Positions 1 to 8,273 of a stretch of 64,000 bases of DNA are shown here, one piece after another; positions within the stretch are counted from its first letter, which is position 1, and every line of letters begins with the position of its first letter. The notes below the pieces were generated by a model, which had not been told where the DNA came from, made no database searches, and worked only from the letters and a program-made list of their open reading frames with translations. The position numbers and the translations under genes are program-made. Source of the DNA: Branchiibius cervicis (GTDB taxonomy: Bacteria > Actinomycetota > Actinomycetes > Actinomycetales > Dermatophilaceae); the NCBI RefSeq assembly GCF_042661605.1, contig NZ_JBHSWJ010000002.1, positions 1,984,001 through 2,048,000 of the forward strand, given 5' to 3'.

Positions 1-95
1 GCCACCAGGGGCAGGACCGCCACCCACAAGACCACCGCCGGGTTGCGTCGCAACAGCACCGCCTCACTGCGCACGAGTCCGCTCAGACCGGTCAT
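1..95 (-). CDS. ABC-2 type transporter permease, N-terminal fragment (cut by window edge)
   Basis: Only the first 31 codons lie in the window; the gene runs off the left edge. The visible N-terminus (start ATG at 95) reads MTGLSGLVRSEAVLLRRNPA followed by the beginning of a hydrophobic segment, the usual start of a drug- or lipid-type ABC-2 exporter permease with a short cytoplasmic lead before the first helix. The ATG overlaps the stop of the ATPase gene upstream by four bases (ATGA), so the two are translationally coupled and should form one exporter. Substrate unknown. The family call rests mainly on the neighbouring ATPase. Confidence 0.6.
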   Translation of the reverse strand, partial: MTGLSGLVRSEAVLLRRNPAVVLWVAVLPLV

Positions 96-1004
96 CGCGT
101 CACCTCCTGCTTCTCCATCAGCGCCACGAAGGCGTCCTCGAGATTGGATTGATCAACCCGCAGATCCCGCGGGCGGGCGCCGTGGGCATCCAGCGCCAGG
201 ATGACCTCGGTGACCACGTCCGCGTCGCCGTCCACCCAGACGACCCCGTCCTCGACCCGCACCGAGTGCACCGAGGGGACCGATCGCAGTACGTCGATCG
301 GCGGGCTACCGCGAAGCGTGAAACTCATCCGCTGGCCGGCTTCGAGCGTCGCGGCCAGACGTGCTGGTGTATCCAACGCCACCACGCGCCCCGCGTCGAT
401 CACCACGACCCGGTCGCAGAGCCGTTGGGCCTCCTCCATGAAGTGCGAGACCAGCAGGAAGGTCGTGCCGGTGTCCCGCAGTTGTTCCAGGATCGACCAC
501 ACCTCCCGGCGCGCCTGCGGGTCGAGGCCGGTCGTCAGCTCGTCGAGAATGGCCACCCTGGGCCGCCCGATCAGAGCCAGCGCCACCGACAGCCGCTGTT
601 GCTGCCCCCGCTGAGCCGGCCGAAGTAGCTGTCGCCCACCGGGGTCAATCCCAGCCGGTCACGCAGCTCGTCGGTGGGTGCGGGGTCGTCGTAGAACGAG
701 GCGTACAGGCTCAGCGCCTCATCGACGGTCAGCTTCTCCGGCAGGGCGGCGTCCTGCAGCTGTACACCGAGGACCTTCCGCAGCGCAGGCTCGTCGGCAG
801 CGGGGTCGATACCGCACACCGCGACCTGCCCCGCGTCACGGTCGCGCAGGCCGGCAATGCACTCCACCGTGGTCGACTTGCCCGCGCCGTTGCGCCCGAG
901 GACCCCGAAGATCTCCCCGGGTGCGACGTCGAACGAAACGTCCTGCACGCCACGGCCCCCGGATACTCCTTGCGCAGACCGCGCACTGTGATAGCTGGTT
1001 CCAT
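92..1004 (-). CDS. ABC exporter ATP-binding protein, frameshifted twice in this sequence
   Basis: ATPase of a DrrA/CcmA-like ABC-2 exporter. The restored protein is about 304 residues. It starts at the ATG at 1004 (MEPAITVRGLRKEYPG), preceded by GGAGG. Walker A is GRNGAGKS, the signature is LSGGQQQR once the frame is restored, Walker B/D-loop is VAILDELTTGLDPQARREVW and the H-loop is LLVSHFMEEA. The Walker B acidic pair reads DE. Two single-base losses break it: one in the five-base C run at 956-960 (just after KEYPG), the other in the five-base run at 605-609, inside the signature. Both are in homopolymers, so sequencing error is more likely than decay. It couples to the permease at 95. Substrate unknown. 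Confidence 0.8.
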
Positions 1005-1091
1005 ACCTCCAGCCTGGGGCGCCGAGCGCCGTGGGGCGTCAACCGGTCGGTTGATCGATGCCGTCCAATCGATCGCACTAAGGTGCTCGTC

Positions 1092-1706
1092 GTGGGCTTC
1101 TACGACCGGCACGTCCTGCCGCGGCTGGTCGACCTCACCTGCGGCAGTGCTGCCCTCTTTCCGATCCGGCAGTGGGCCTGTGAGGGACTCTCCGGCGACG
1201 TCGTCGAGCTGGGTTTCGGCTCCGGCCGCAACGTCGGTGCCTACCCTGGGGCGGTCTCGAGCGTTGCGGCGATCGAACCGTCCGACACCGCCTGGACGCT
1301 GGCCGCTGACCGGGTGGCGAGCGCGTCGATCGACATCACTCGGTCCGGCCTGGACGGTGAGCGGATCCCCTTCGCCGACAACACGTTCGACGCCGCGCTC
1401 AGCACATTCACGCTGTGCACCATTCCCGACCCGCGGGCAGCCGTCGACGAAGTCATCCGGGTGGTCAAGGACGGTGGAAGCCTGCACTTCCTGGAGCACG
1501 GCCTGGCCCCCGACGAGCACGTACGCCGCTGGCAGCGCCGGCTGGACCCGATCGAGCGGCGGGTGGCCGGCGGATGCCACCTCACTCGCGACGTGACCCG
1601 TGAACTGACCGACGCCGGGTTGACGATCACATCGATCAAGCAGTTCTACGGCGCACGGCCGAAGTCGCTGGGCTTCCTCAGCGTCGGCGTGGCCCGGGTC
1701 GGCTGA
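1092..1706 (+). CDS. class I SAM-dependent methyltransferase
   Basis: About 204 residues if translation begins at the GTG at 1092 (GFYDRHVLPRLVDLTCG), which has an AAGG eight bases upstream; a GTG at 1083 is the alternative. Motif I is VVELGFGSGRNVGAY, followed by an acidic residue in AAIEPSD for the SAM ribose, then the motif IV-like FDAALSTFTLCTIPDP and a typical post-motif VIRVVKDGGSLHFLEHG. This places it with small Methyltransf_11-type enzymes related to the UbiE family. The methyl acceptor cannot be told from sequence. It meets the aminotransferase tail to tail with no spacer (TGA at 1704-1706, opposite-strand stop at 1707). Confidence 0.8.
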   Translation: MGFYDRHVLPRLVDLTCGSAALFPIRQWACEGLSGDVVELGFGSGRNVGAYPGAVSSVAAIEPSDTAWTLAADRVASASIDITRSGLDGERIPFADNTFDAALSTFTLCTIPDPRAAVDEVIRVVKDGGSLHFLEHGLAPDEHVRRWQRRLDPIERRVAGGCHLTRDVTRELTDAGLTITSIKQFYGARPKSLGFLSVGVARVG

Positions 1707-2995
1707 TCAGGCCGGACCGTCGCCCAGCGCTGCACCAATCGCCGCCACCAGCTCACCGACCTGTTCATCGGTCATCGTGAAGGCCGGCGAGATCTGGATG
1801 GCTCCGGCACCAGCAGCCCGGGTCGCGACCCCGAACGAGCGCAGCTTCGTGGCGAACTTCATCGCAGCTGGTGCATCAGCCAGCTGCACGGCCGCGACCG
1901 CCCCCGTGCCGGAACGAATCTCGACCACATCCGGGTGTGCGGCCAGCGGAGCGAACGCCGTGTGGAGCGTCTGCTCCAATCGTGCCGACTCCTCCAACAA
2001 CCCCTCGGACTCGATGATGTCGAGATTGGCGAGGGCCACCGCGGCGGCCACCGCATGACCCGAGTAGGTGTAGCCGTGCCGGAACCAGCGGCCCGCATCA
2101 GCCTCGAAGAACGGTTCGGCCACTTTCGGAGACACGAAGACCGCACCCATCGGCAGGTAGCCGGAGGTGAGCCCCTTAGCGGTGGTGATCATGTCCGGTT
2201 CGAGGCCGAATCGCCCAGAGGCGAACCAGGATCCACCGATCCGGCCAAAACCGGTGACGACCTCGTCGGCGATGAAGAGCACGTCGTACTCGGTGCAGAT
2301 CTTGCGGACCTCGGTGAGGTAGTCCGCCGGCGGTGGGTAGACACCTCCGGCACCGATGACGGGCTCACAGAAGAAGGCAGCGACGTTCTCCTCCCCCAGT
2401 TGCTCGATGGTCGCGCGCAGGTCCTGGGGGTCGTCCCAGACCACGTGAGCCTGGTCGGCGACCAGGACGCCGTAGCCCTCGATGTTGCCGGGGATACCCG
2501 CCAAAGACGTTCCGGCGTAATGCATTCCGTGATAAGCCTTGGTCCGGCCGACGATGTAGCGGCGGTCGGGCTGCCCTTCTCCACCCAGTAGCGACGGGCC
2601 AGCTTGGCGGCGGTCTCGACCGAATCCGAACCGCCGGAAGTGAAGAAGATCTTCGACCCGGGCACCGGCGCGATCCCGGCCAACCGGTCCGCCAGCTCCA
2701 GCGTCACATCCGGCACGTAGTCGCCGAAGGTGCTGTAGTGCGCCAGCTTCTTCATCTGCTGCGCGGCGGCCTGCGCCAGCTCGTCGCGACCGTGCCCGAC
2801 GTTGGTGAACCACAGGCCGGCGGTCGCGTCGAGATACTTGTTGCCGTCGGCGTTCCACACGTGGACGCCTTCACCGCGACTGATGACGAATTCACCGTTC
2901 GCTTCGACCGATGCCATGTCCGAAAAGGGGTGCCAGAAGTTGCCCATGGGCTCGACGGTATCGGTCGCCGCCGATTGGGGCAGAGTGGAGTCCAT
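1707..2995 (-). CDS. class III PLP-dependent aminotransferase (omega-transaminase type), frameshifted once
   Basis: Restored length is about 429 residues from the ATG at 2995, or 413 from the ATG at 2947 (MGNFWHPFSDM). The fold-type I class III features are in order: a substrate-entry motif FWHPFSDM, the PLP phosphate-binding SGGSDSVETAAKLARRYW, the acidic FIADEVVTGFGR that contacts the pyridine ring, and the Schiff-base lysine in TTAKGLTSGYLPMGA. These enzymes move an amino group from an amine or omega-amino acid to pyruvate or 2-oxoglutarate. One base is missing in the C run at 2574-2576; before it the frame reads YWVEKG and after it RRYIVGRTKAYHGMHY. The start codon shares CATG with the divergent gene. 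Amine donor not predictable. Confidence 0.85.
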
Positions 2996-3794
2996 GACGA
3001 TCGACTACGTGGCCACCGTGCGGGAGCAGTCCGCCCGGTTCCTGTCCGTCCTGCAGGCAACCGGCGCGAGCGTTGCGGTGCCCAGCTGCCCGGACTGGGA
3101 TGCCGCGGACCTGGTGTGGCACCTGGGTCAGGTGCAGAGCTTCTGGGAGAACGTCGTACGCCGAGACGTGACCGACGAGGCCCAGCTCGATGATCTGGAG
3201 AGCACGGAACGACCCTCGGACTATGCGGGCTTGCTCGCGTATTGCGAGGAGTCCGGTTCGCAACTGGTCCGCACCCTCGGCCGTTACCCCGCGAGCGATC
3301 AGCGCTACATGTGGGCGCACGATCCGGCGTTGCACACGGTCGGGTACATCAGCCGGCGCCAGGCGCTGGAGGCCCTGATCCACCGGGTCGACGCGGAACT
3401 GACCGCGGGCGTCGCGCGCGCACCGATCGATCCCATGCTTGCCGTCGACGGCGTCGATGAGGTGATCGATGTGATCCGCGGCGGTGCCGTCCCGGACTGG
3501 GCGTCCTTCACCCCGGCCGGTGACCGGATCGTCGAGTTGGTAGCCACCGATACCGACCAGCGCTGGACGCTGCAACTCGGGTCGTTCGGCGGGATCACCC
3601 CCGACGGCGTCGAAGTCCACGAGCAGGGCTTCGAGCGGGTCGAGAACGGCCTGTCGGCCAGGGCCACCGTGAGTGCGGCCAGCGCGGATCTGCTGCTGTG
3701 GCTGTGGAATCGGCCAGCCGGAACCGTGGACCTAGCAGGGGACCCAGATGCGCTGAGAAGTCTTGATTACGCTGTCAATGAAGATATCGATTAG
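2994..3794 (+). CDS. maleylpyruvate isomerase (MDMPI)-family mycothiol-dependent enzyme
   Basis: 266 residues. The start ATG at 2994 has a GGAG five bases upstream, which decides the start. The N-terminal half resembles the DinB/MDMPI four-helix fold: VATVREQSARFLSVLQ, then CPDWDAADLVWHLGQVQSFW and a later SRRQALEALIHRVDAEL. The two His-containing helices (WHLG; LIHRVDAE) are where this family binds a divalent metal. The C-terminal half (WTLQLGSFGG to DLLLWLWNRPAG) matches the MDMPI C-terminal domain. Family members use mycothiol as a cofactor, which fits an actinobacterium. The actual substrate is unknown; maleylpyruvate is only the founding example. It ends in the palindrome that precedes the dehydrogenase gene. 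Confidence 0.8.
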   Translation: MTIDYVATVREQSARFLSVLQATGASVAVPSCPDWDAADLVWHLGQVQSFWENVVRRDVTDEAQLDDLESTERPSDYAGLLAYCEESGSQLVRTLGRYPASDQRYMWAHDPALHTVGYISRRQALEALIHRVDAELTAGVARAPIDPMLAVDGVDEVIDVIRGGAVPDWASFTPAGDRIVELVATDTDQRWTLQLGSFGGITPDGVEVHEQGFERVENGLSARATVSAASADLLLWLWNRPAGTVDLAGDPDALRSLDYAVNEDID

Positions 3795-3809
3795 TGATCT
3801 CGATCACTA
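3792..3809. promoter_or_regulatory. CRP/GlxR-like palindrome upstream of the iron alcohol dehydrogenase
   Basis: TAGTGATCTCGATCACTA: eight-base arms around a two-base centre, containing GTGA-N6-TCAC, the core that CRP/FNR-family regulators such as actinobacterial GlxR recognise. It ends 18 bases before the dehydrogenase start and overlaps the stop of the upstream gene. That close position would suit repression better than activation. Binding is inferred from the motif only. Confidence 0.45.
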
Positions 3810-3827
3810 CCGGACAAAGGAGTCAGG

Positions 3828-5105
3828 ATGAGCCAGGGCACTGAGACCGTCTTCACCTGGGGAGCACCACCGCTGAAATTCGGCGCCGGCGCCCTCGATG
3901 AAGTCGGGTACGACATCAGCACCCACGGCGCCAAGCGCGTCCTGGTCGTCACCGATCCGGGGGTGGCCCACCTCGGCATCGCCGACCGGGTCGTCGCGTC
4001 GCTGCGCCACTACGGCATCGAGACCGAAGTGTTCGAGCACAGCCACGTCGAGCCGACCGACAAGTCCATGAACGAGGCCCTCGACTTCGCCAAGGACAAG
4101 GGCCCGTTCGACGGCTACGTCGCCGTCGGCGGCGGGTCGTCGATCGACACGGCCAAGGCCGTCAACCTGCTGCTCACCGACGGCGGCGAACTCACCGAGT
4201 ACCTCAACAAACCGGTCGGGGACGGCCGGGCGCCGAGCGGGCCGCTGATGCCGCTCATCGCCGTACCCACCACTGCCGGAACCGGATCGGAGAGCACGGG
4301 CACCTGCGTCATGGACGTGCTGTCCCTGCGGGTGAAGACCGGCATCGGTCACTGGCGCCTGCGGCCGACCATGGCGGTCATCGACCCGACGGTCACACTC
4401 AGCCTGCCCGCCGGGGTGACGGCCTCGTCCGGGATGGACATCGTCTGCCACGCGCTGGAGTCCTTCACCGCACGGCCGTTCGAGGATTACCCGGCCAAGA
4501 AGGCCGAGGAGCGGGTGCCCTACTGCGGCTCGAACCCGGTCGCGGATCTGTGGTGTGAAAAGGCGTTGTCGCTGATCGCCCGTTCCTTCCGGACCGCGGT
4601 ACGCGACGGCGCCAACGTCGATGCCCGCTCGGACATGATGCTGGCCGCCACGTGTGCAGGAATGGGTTTCGGCAACGCCGGGGTGCACATCCCGCACGCG
4701 AACGCCTACCCGATCGCCGGCATGGTCAAGGACTTCCACCCGGTGGACTACCCGCAGGACGAGGCCATGGTCCCGCACGGCATGTCGGTGTCCTTGACCG
4801 CGCCGGCGGCGTTCCGCTTCACCTACTCCAGCGCGCCCGAGCGACACGTGCAGGCGGCGCTGATGCTGCAGCCCGACCTCGACTCCAAGATCCCGGACGA
4901 GGAGAAGCTGCCGACCGCGCTGATCAACCTGATGCGCGACATCGGCATCCCGAACGGCATCTCGGGTGTCGGCTTCGAAGCCTCGGATATCCCTGAGCTG
5001 GTGCCGGGGACGATGAAACAGCAACGGCTGCTGTCGATCTCGCCGCGCGAGGTCACCGAGGACGACATCGCGGCGATCTTCGAGGAGTCGCTCAGCAACT
5101 GGTGA
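3828..5105 (+). CDS. iron-containing alcohol dehydrogenase, hydroxyacid-oxoacid transhydrogenase (HOT)-like
   Basis: 425 residues, start ATG at 3828 behind AAAGGAG. It is a group III (iron-dependent) dehydrogenase with the NAD-binding GGGSSIDTAKAVNLLL and AVPTTAGTGSEST. The metal-binding helices contain SSGMDIVCHALES and a second His pair in FGNAGVHIPHANAYP. The insert with YCGSNPVADLWCEKAL is typical of the ADHFE1/HOT branch, which transfers a hydride between 4-hydroxybutyrate and 2-oxoglutarate, rather than of simple alcohol dehydrogenases. Function beyond NAD(P)-linked alcohol/hydroxyacid oxidation is inference. A CRP-like palindrome lies just upstream and a strong terminator just downstream. 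Confidence 0.85.
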   Translation: MSQGTETVFTWGAPPLKFGAGALDEVGYDISTHGAKRVLVVTDPGVAHLGIADRVVASLRHYGIETEVFEHSHVEPTDKSMNEALDFAKDKGPFDGYVAVGGGSSIDTAKAVNLLLTDGGELTEYLNKPVGDGRAPSGPLMPLIAVPTTAGTGSESTGTCVMDVLSLRVKTGIGHWRLRPTMAVIDPTVTLSLPAGVTASSGMDIVCHALESFTARPFEDYPAKKAEERVPYCGSNPVADLWCEKALSLIARSFRTAVRDGANVDARSDMMLAATCAGMGFGNAGVHIPHANAYPIAGMVKDFHPVDYPQDEAMVPHGMSVSLTAPAAFRFTYSSAPERHVQAALMLQPDLDSKIPDEEKLPTALINLMRDIGIPNGISGVGFEASDIPELVPGTMKQQRLLSISPREVTEDDIAAIFEESLSNW

Positions 5106-5108
5106 CGA

Positions 5109-5150
5109 AACGACGAGGGGGCCCGTCGACCGGCGGGCCCCCTCGTCGTT
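5109..5150. terminator. bidirectional intrinsic terminator between the dehydrogenase and leuA
   Basis: Perfect 17-bp stem (5109-5125 with 5134-5150) and an 8-base loop, GC-rich core flanked by AA/TT. It lies between two convergent genes and can serve both. Confidence 0.85.
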
Positions 5151-5159
5151 CTCGCCGTT

Positions 5160-6899
5160 CTAGCGGGCGTCTCGCTCAGCGCGGTTGACCGCCGACAGGA
5201 TCGCGGTCAGCGAAGCCTTGACGATCGAGCTGGAGGTCCCGACGCCCCACAGGACGCGGTCGCCCACAGCGCACTCCAAGTACGCCGCGGCCGCCGAGTC
5301 ACCGCCGGAGGTCAGCGCGTGCTCGTTGTAGTCCAGGATGCGTACGTCGACCCCTAGGGTGTGCAGCGCGTCGATGAACGCCGCCAGCGGACCGTTGCCC
5401 TCGCCGGTGATCACCTTCTCCTCACCGCGATCGGTCACGGTCGCGATGATCCGGTCACGCTCGTCGTCGACCGACTCGACCCGGTGGTTGATCGGTGCGA
5501 ACCGGCCCCACGCCGCTTCGCCGACGCCGGTGCCGGGCAGGTACTCGTCGCTGAAGGCCTGCCACAGCTGCTCGGGTGACACCTCGCCGCCCAACTCGTC
5601 GGTACGCCGCTGCACCACACCGCTGAACTCGATCTGCAGCCGTCGCGGCAGGTCCAGCTGGTGCTCGGTCTTGAGGATGTAGGCCATGCCACCCTTGCCG
5701 GACTGGGAGTTGACCCGGACCACGGCCTCGTAGGAGCGGCCGACGTCGTGCGGGTCGATCGGCAGGTACGGCACGCCCCAGACCAGTTCGTCGATCGACT
5801 TACCGGTCGCCGCGGACTGGCGCTCCATGTCTTCGAAGCCCTTTTTGATGGCGTCCTGGTGGGAGCCGGAGAAGGCGGTGAAGACCAGGTCGCCGCCGTA
5901 CGGGTGCCGCTCGGGCACCGGCAACTGGTTGCAGTACTCGACGGTGCGGCGGATCTCGTCGATGTCGGAGAAGTCGATCTGCGGGTCGATGCCCTGGCCG
6001 AACATGTTCAGTCCCAGCGTCACCAGGCAGACGTTGCCGGTCCGCTCACCGTTGCCGAACAGGCAGCCCTCGATGCGGTCCGCGCCGGCCTGGTAGCCCA
6101 GTTCAGCCGCGGCCACACCGGTGCCCCGGTCGTTGTGCGGATGCAGCGACAGCACGATCGACTCGCGACGGTCGAGGTTGCGCGACATCCACTCGATGGA
6201 GTCCGCGTAGACGTTGGGGGTGGCCATCTCGACGGTCGCCGGCAGGTTGATGACCATCGGGTGGTCCGGCGTCGGATCGATGATCTCGATGACCGCGTTG
6301 CAGATCCGGGCCGCGAATTCCAACTCGGTGCCGGTGTAGGACTCCGGGGAGTACTCGTAGTAGACCTGCGTCTCCGGGACGGTCTCCTCCAGCTTGCGCA
6401 CCAGACGCGCCGCCTGGGTGGCGATGTCGATGATGCCTTCCTGGTCCTTGCCGAACACCACGCGCCGCTGCAGCACGGACGTGGAGTTGTAGAAGTGCAC
6501 GATGGCCTGCGGGGCGCCGGCGATCGCTTCGAACGTGCGCTCGATGAGCTCGTCGCGGCATTGCGTCAGCACCTGGATGGTCACGTCATCCGGGATGTGA
6601 TTGCCATCGATCAGCTCACGCACGAAGTCGAAGTCGGTCTGGCTGGCCGAGGGGAACCCGACCTCGATCTCCTTGTAGCCCATGCGGACCAGGAGTTTGA
6701 ACATCCGGAGCTTGCGCTCGGAGTTCATCGGGTCGATCAGGGCCTGGTTGCCGTCGCGCAGGTCGACCGCACACCAGCGCGGGGCCTTGTCGATGATCTT
6801 GTCCGGCCAGGTGCGGTCGGGAAGGTCGACCTTGATCTGCTCGTGGAAGGGGACGTACTTGCCGATCGGCATGGTGGTGTTCTGCTGGGGATGGATCAC
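5160..6899 (-). CDS. leuA: 2-isopropylmalate synthase
   Basis: 579 residues. It condenses acetyl-CoA with 2-oxoisovalerate, the first committed step of leucine synthesis. The catalytic HMGL-like domain comes first: APRWCAVDLRDGNQALIDPM (metal-binding Asp in DLRDGNQ), then SLHPHNDRGTGVAAAELGY with the HxH metal ligands and GNGERTGNVCL. The C-terminal LeuA dimerisation/regulatory domain (about residues 440-575) ends with the region that binds feedback-inhibiting leucine. The length matches the long actinobacterial form (LeuA type 2). The proposed start is the GTG at 6899; an ATG at 6872 (MPIGKYVPFHEQ) is an alternative, and neither has a strong ribosome site. A leucine leader peptide and paired stems precede it. 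Confidence 0.95.
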   Translation of the reverse strand: MIHPQQNTTMPIGKYVPFHEQIKVDLPDRTWPDKIIDKAPRWCAVDLRDGNQALIDPMNSERKLRMFKLLVRMGYKEIEVGFPSASQTDFDFVRELIDGNHIPDDVTIQVLTQCRDELIERTFEAIAGAPQAIVHFYNSTSVLQRRVVFGKDQEGIIDIATQAARLVRKLEETVPETQVYYEYSPESYTGTELEFAARICNAVIEIIDPTPDHPMVINLPATVEMATPNVYADSIEWMSRNLDRRESIVLSLHPHNDRGTGVAAAELGYQAGADRIEGCLFGNGERTGNVCLVTLGLNMFGQGIDPQIDFSDIDEIRRTVEYCNQLPVPERHPYGGDLVFTAFSGSHQDAIKKGFEDMERQSAATGKSIDELVWGVPYLPIDPHDVGRSYEAVVRVNSQSGKGGMAYILKTEHQLDLPRRLQIEFSGVVQRRTDELGGEVSPEQLWQAFSDEYLPGTGVGEAAWGRFAPINHRVESVDDERDRIIATVTDRGEEKVITGEGNGPLAAFIDALHTLGVDVRILDYNEHALTSGGDSAAAAYLECAVGDRVLWGVGTSSSIVKASLTAILSAVNRAERDAR

Positions 6900-6942
6900 G
6901 GGTGAATCGCCTTTGAACTGAAGGAGGGGCGCCCGGTCCGTA

Positions 6943-7011
6943 CCGCTGCTGCCTCGCGCAGCGGAAACCTCCGCGGCGAGGATGACCGAGTCGAACTAGG
7001 CCTCGCCGCGG
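6943..7011 (-). promoter_or_regulatory. leucine attenuator stem-loops upstream of leuA
   Basis: Two stems can form in the transcript between the leader peptide and leuA. The first pairs 7001-7011 (inside the leader reading frame, just after the Leu codons) with 6971-6981, 11 bp and perfect, enclosing the leader stop codon. The second pairs 6958-6964 with 6943-6949 (7 bp, 8-base loop). A ribosome stalled on the three Leu codons would keep the first stem from closing. This is the arrangement expected of ribosome-mediated attenuation; leader-peptide control of leuA is established in Actinobacteria, but the switch here is inferred. No T-run follows, so control could be on translation. Confidence 0.6.
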
Positions 7012-7043
7012 CAATCAAGGAGGAGCTGGTACGCCGCACGCAC
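6996..7043 (-). CDS. leuL: leucine leader peptide of leuA (15 residues)
   Basis: A 16-codon frame, GTG at 7043 to TAG at 6996, reading MRAAYQLLLDCRGEA with three consecutive Leu codons (CTC CTC CTT). Position, size and the Leu run match the leader peptides that sense leucyl-tRNA supply upstream of actinobacterial leuA. A -10 hexamer TACGCT at 7051-7056 lies seven bases before the GTG, so the transcript probably begins at or next to the start codon (leaderless translation). The stem described at 6943-7011 starts immediately after the Leu codons. Confidence 0.65.
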   Translation of the reverse strand: MRAAYQLLLDCRGEA

Positions 7044-7050
7044 GTCCCCC

Positions 7051-7056
7051 AGCGTA
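7051..7056 (-). promoter_or_regulatory. -10 element of the leuL-leuA promoter
   Basis: TACGCT on the minus strand, a TANNNT hexamer seven bases before the GTG of the leader peptide. It predicts a leaderless transcript. No convincing -35 is visible. Confidence 0.45.
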
Positions 7057-7089
7057 GCGCACCGACCGCCGCACGTGGCCGCCGTCACT

Positions 7090-7095
7090 TATTCT
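7090..7095 (+). promoter_or_regulatory. -10 element of the MauE/thioredoxin-like gene
   Basis: TATTCT six bases before the ATG at 7102, so transcription should start at the A of the start codon and give a leaderless mRNA. It sits back to back with the leuA leader promoter. Confidence 0.5.
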
Positions 7096-7101
7096 GGTGC
7101 G

Positions 7102-8237
7102 ATGGACCTCCTCGGCGGGATCATCGCGTGGGCCGTTGCCGCAGTGCTGATGTGCAGCGGGGCGCTCAAACTCGGCCGACACCGGGAGTTCTTCAAGAGC
7201 ATGCAGACCCTGCGCCTGCCGGCCTGGTTGCTGCGCGACTACACCTTCGCCAAGGCGTTCCCGTTCATCGAGATGGGGCTGGGCGCGCTGATCGTGCTGC
7301 TACCCGGTCCGTGGCAGCTGCTCCCCTGGCCGGGGCGACCGCCCTCTTCGTGGCGTTCCTGGTGGTCATCGTGCGCGCGGTGCGTTCCGCCGTACCTGCC
7401 TCGTGCAACTGCTTCGGCGGCCTCGGTGCCGATGAGGTCGGTCCGCGCACGGTGGTTCGCAACGTCATTTTCGTCGTGTTGCCGCTGCTGGCTCTGATCC
7501 TGCACACCGCACCCGCTTCCGTGGCGGACGATCGACTCGGCGGGTGGGCGTACGTTCTCCCGGCCGTCCTGGCCGCGGGGGTCGCAGGCGGGCTGGTGGT
7601 GTACCGCAACAACGCCGAGCAGCGGGCGGAGCGTGACCTGATCGACAACCTCACCGTGCAGACCCGCGCCGGCGACCGGTTGCCGATCCGCGAGCTGCAG
7701 GATCCGCCGTCCTACGTGGTCTTCTTCTCGGCCGGCTGCGGGGCGTGCTCCCAGGCGATCGAGGAGTTCCGTTGGTGGCCGCACGCGATGGCCGAGGGGT
7801 ACGACCTGGTGCCGGTGCTGGCCGGGACCCCGGAGCAGTTCGCGATGGTCCCGGAGTTCGAGCCGCTGCTCGATCACGCGTGGTACGACCCCGAGATGAA
7901 GTTCTACAAGGCCGTCGGCGGACCGGGCACGCCGGCGGGCACGCTCATCGACGCCGCCCATCCGTTGGGCAACGGCGCGGTGGCCGGCATCGGGCCCCTG
8001 CGCGAGCTGATCTGGACCCCGGAGTTCACGCAGCAGCGACGGCGCGAAGCCGAGGCGAGGCGCGACGACACGGCGCGGGAGCTGGCTCGTCAGGCGTTGA
8101 TCGACGGCGGATGGGATCCGGCGTGGGCCGACCTGGCGGAGATCGTGCTCACCAACGACGACGGTCGGCAGATCACGGTCAACCCGATGTCGACCGACGC
8201 TGACACCGCACCCGACGAGGAGTCCGCCACGCGCTGA
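7102..8237 (+). CDS. MauE/DoxX-like membrane protein fused to a thioredoxin-like domain, frameshifted once
   Basis: Restored length is about 378 residues. The N-terminal half has four hydrophobic segments (MDLLGGIIAWAVAAVLMCSG; a second near FIEMGLGALIVLLPGPW; then ALFVAFLVVIVRAV and NVIFVVLPLLALIL), like the MauE family that helps disulfide formation in methylamine dehydrogenase maturation. A fifth segment (YVLPAVLAAGVAGGLVVY) leads to a soluble part with YVVFFSAGCGACSQAIEEF, a thioredoxin-like CGAC active site. Likely role: membrane thiol-disulfide exchange on the extracytoplasmic side; partner unknown. One C is missing in the run at 7323-7326. A leaderless start at ATG 7102 is supported by TATTCT six bases upstream. 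Confidence 0.75.
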
Positions 8238-8273
8238 CCCCAAGGTGTCGGTGGTGTGGTTCATGCTCGAGAC

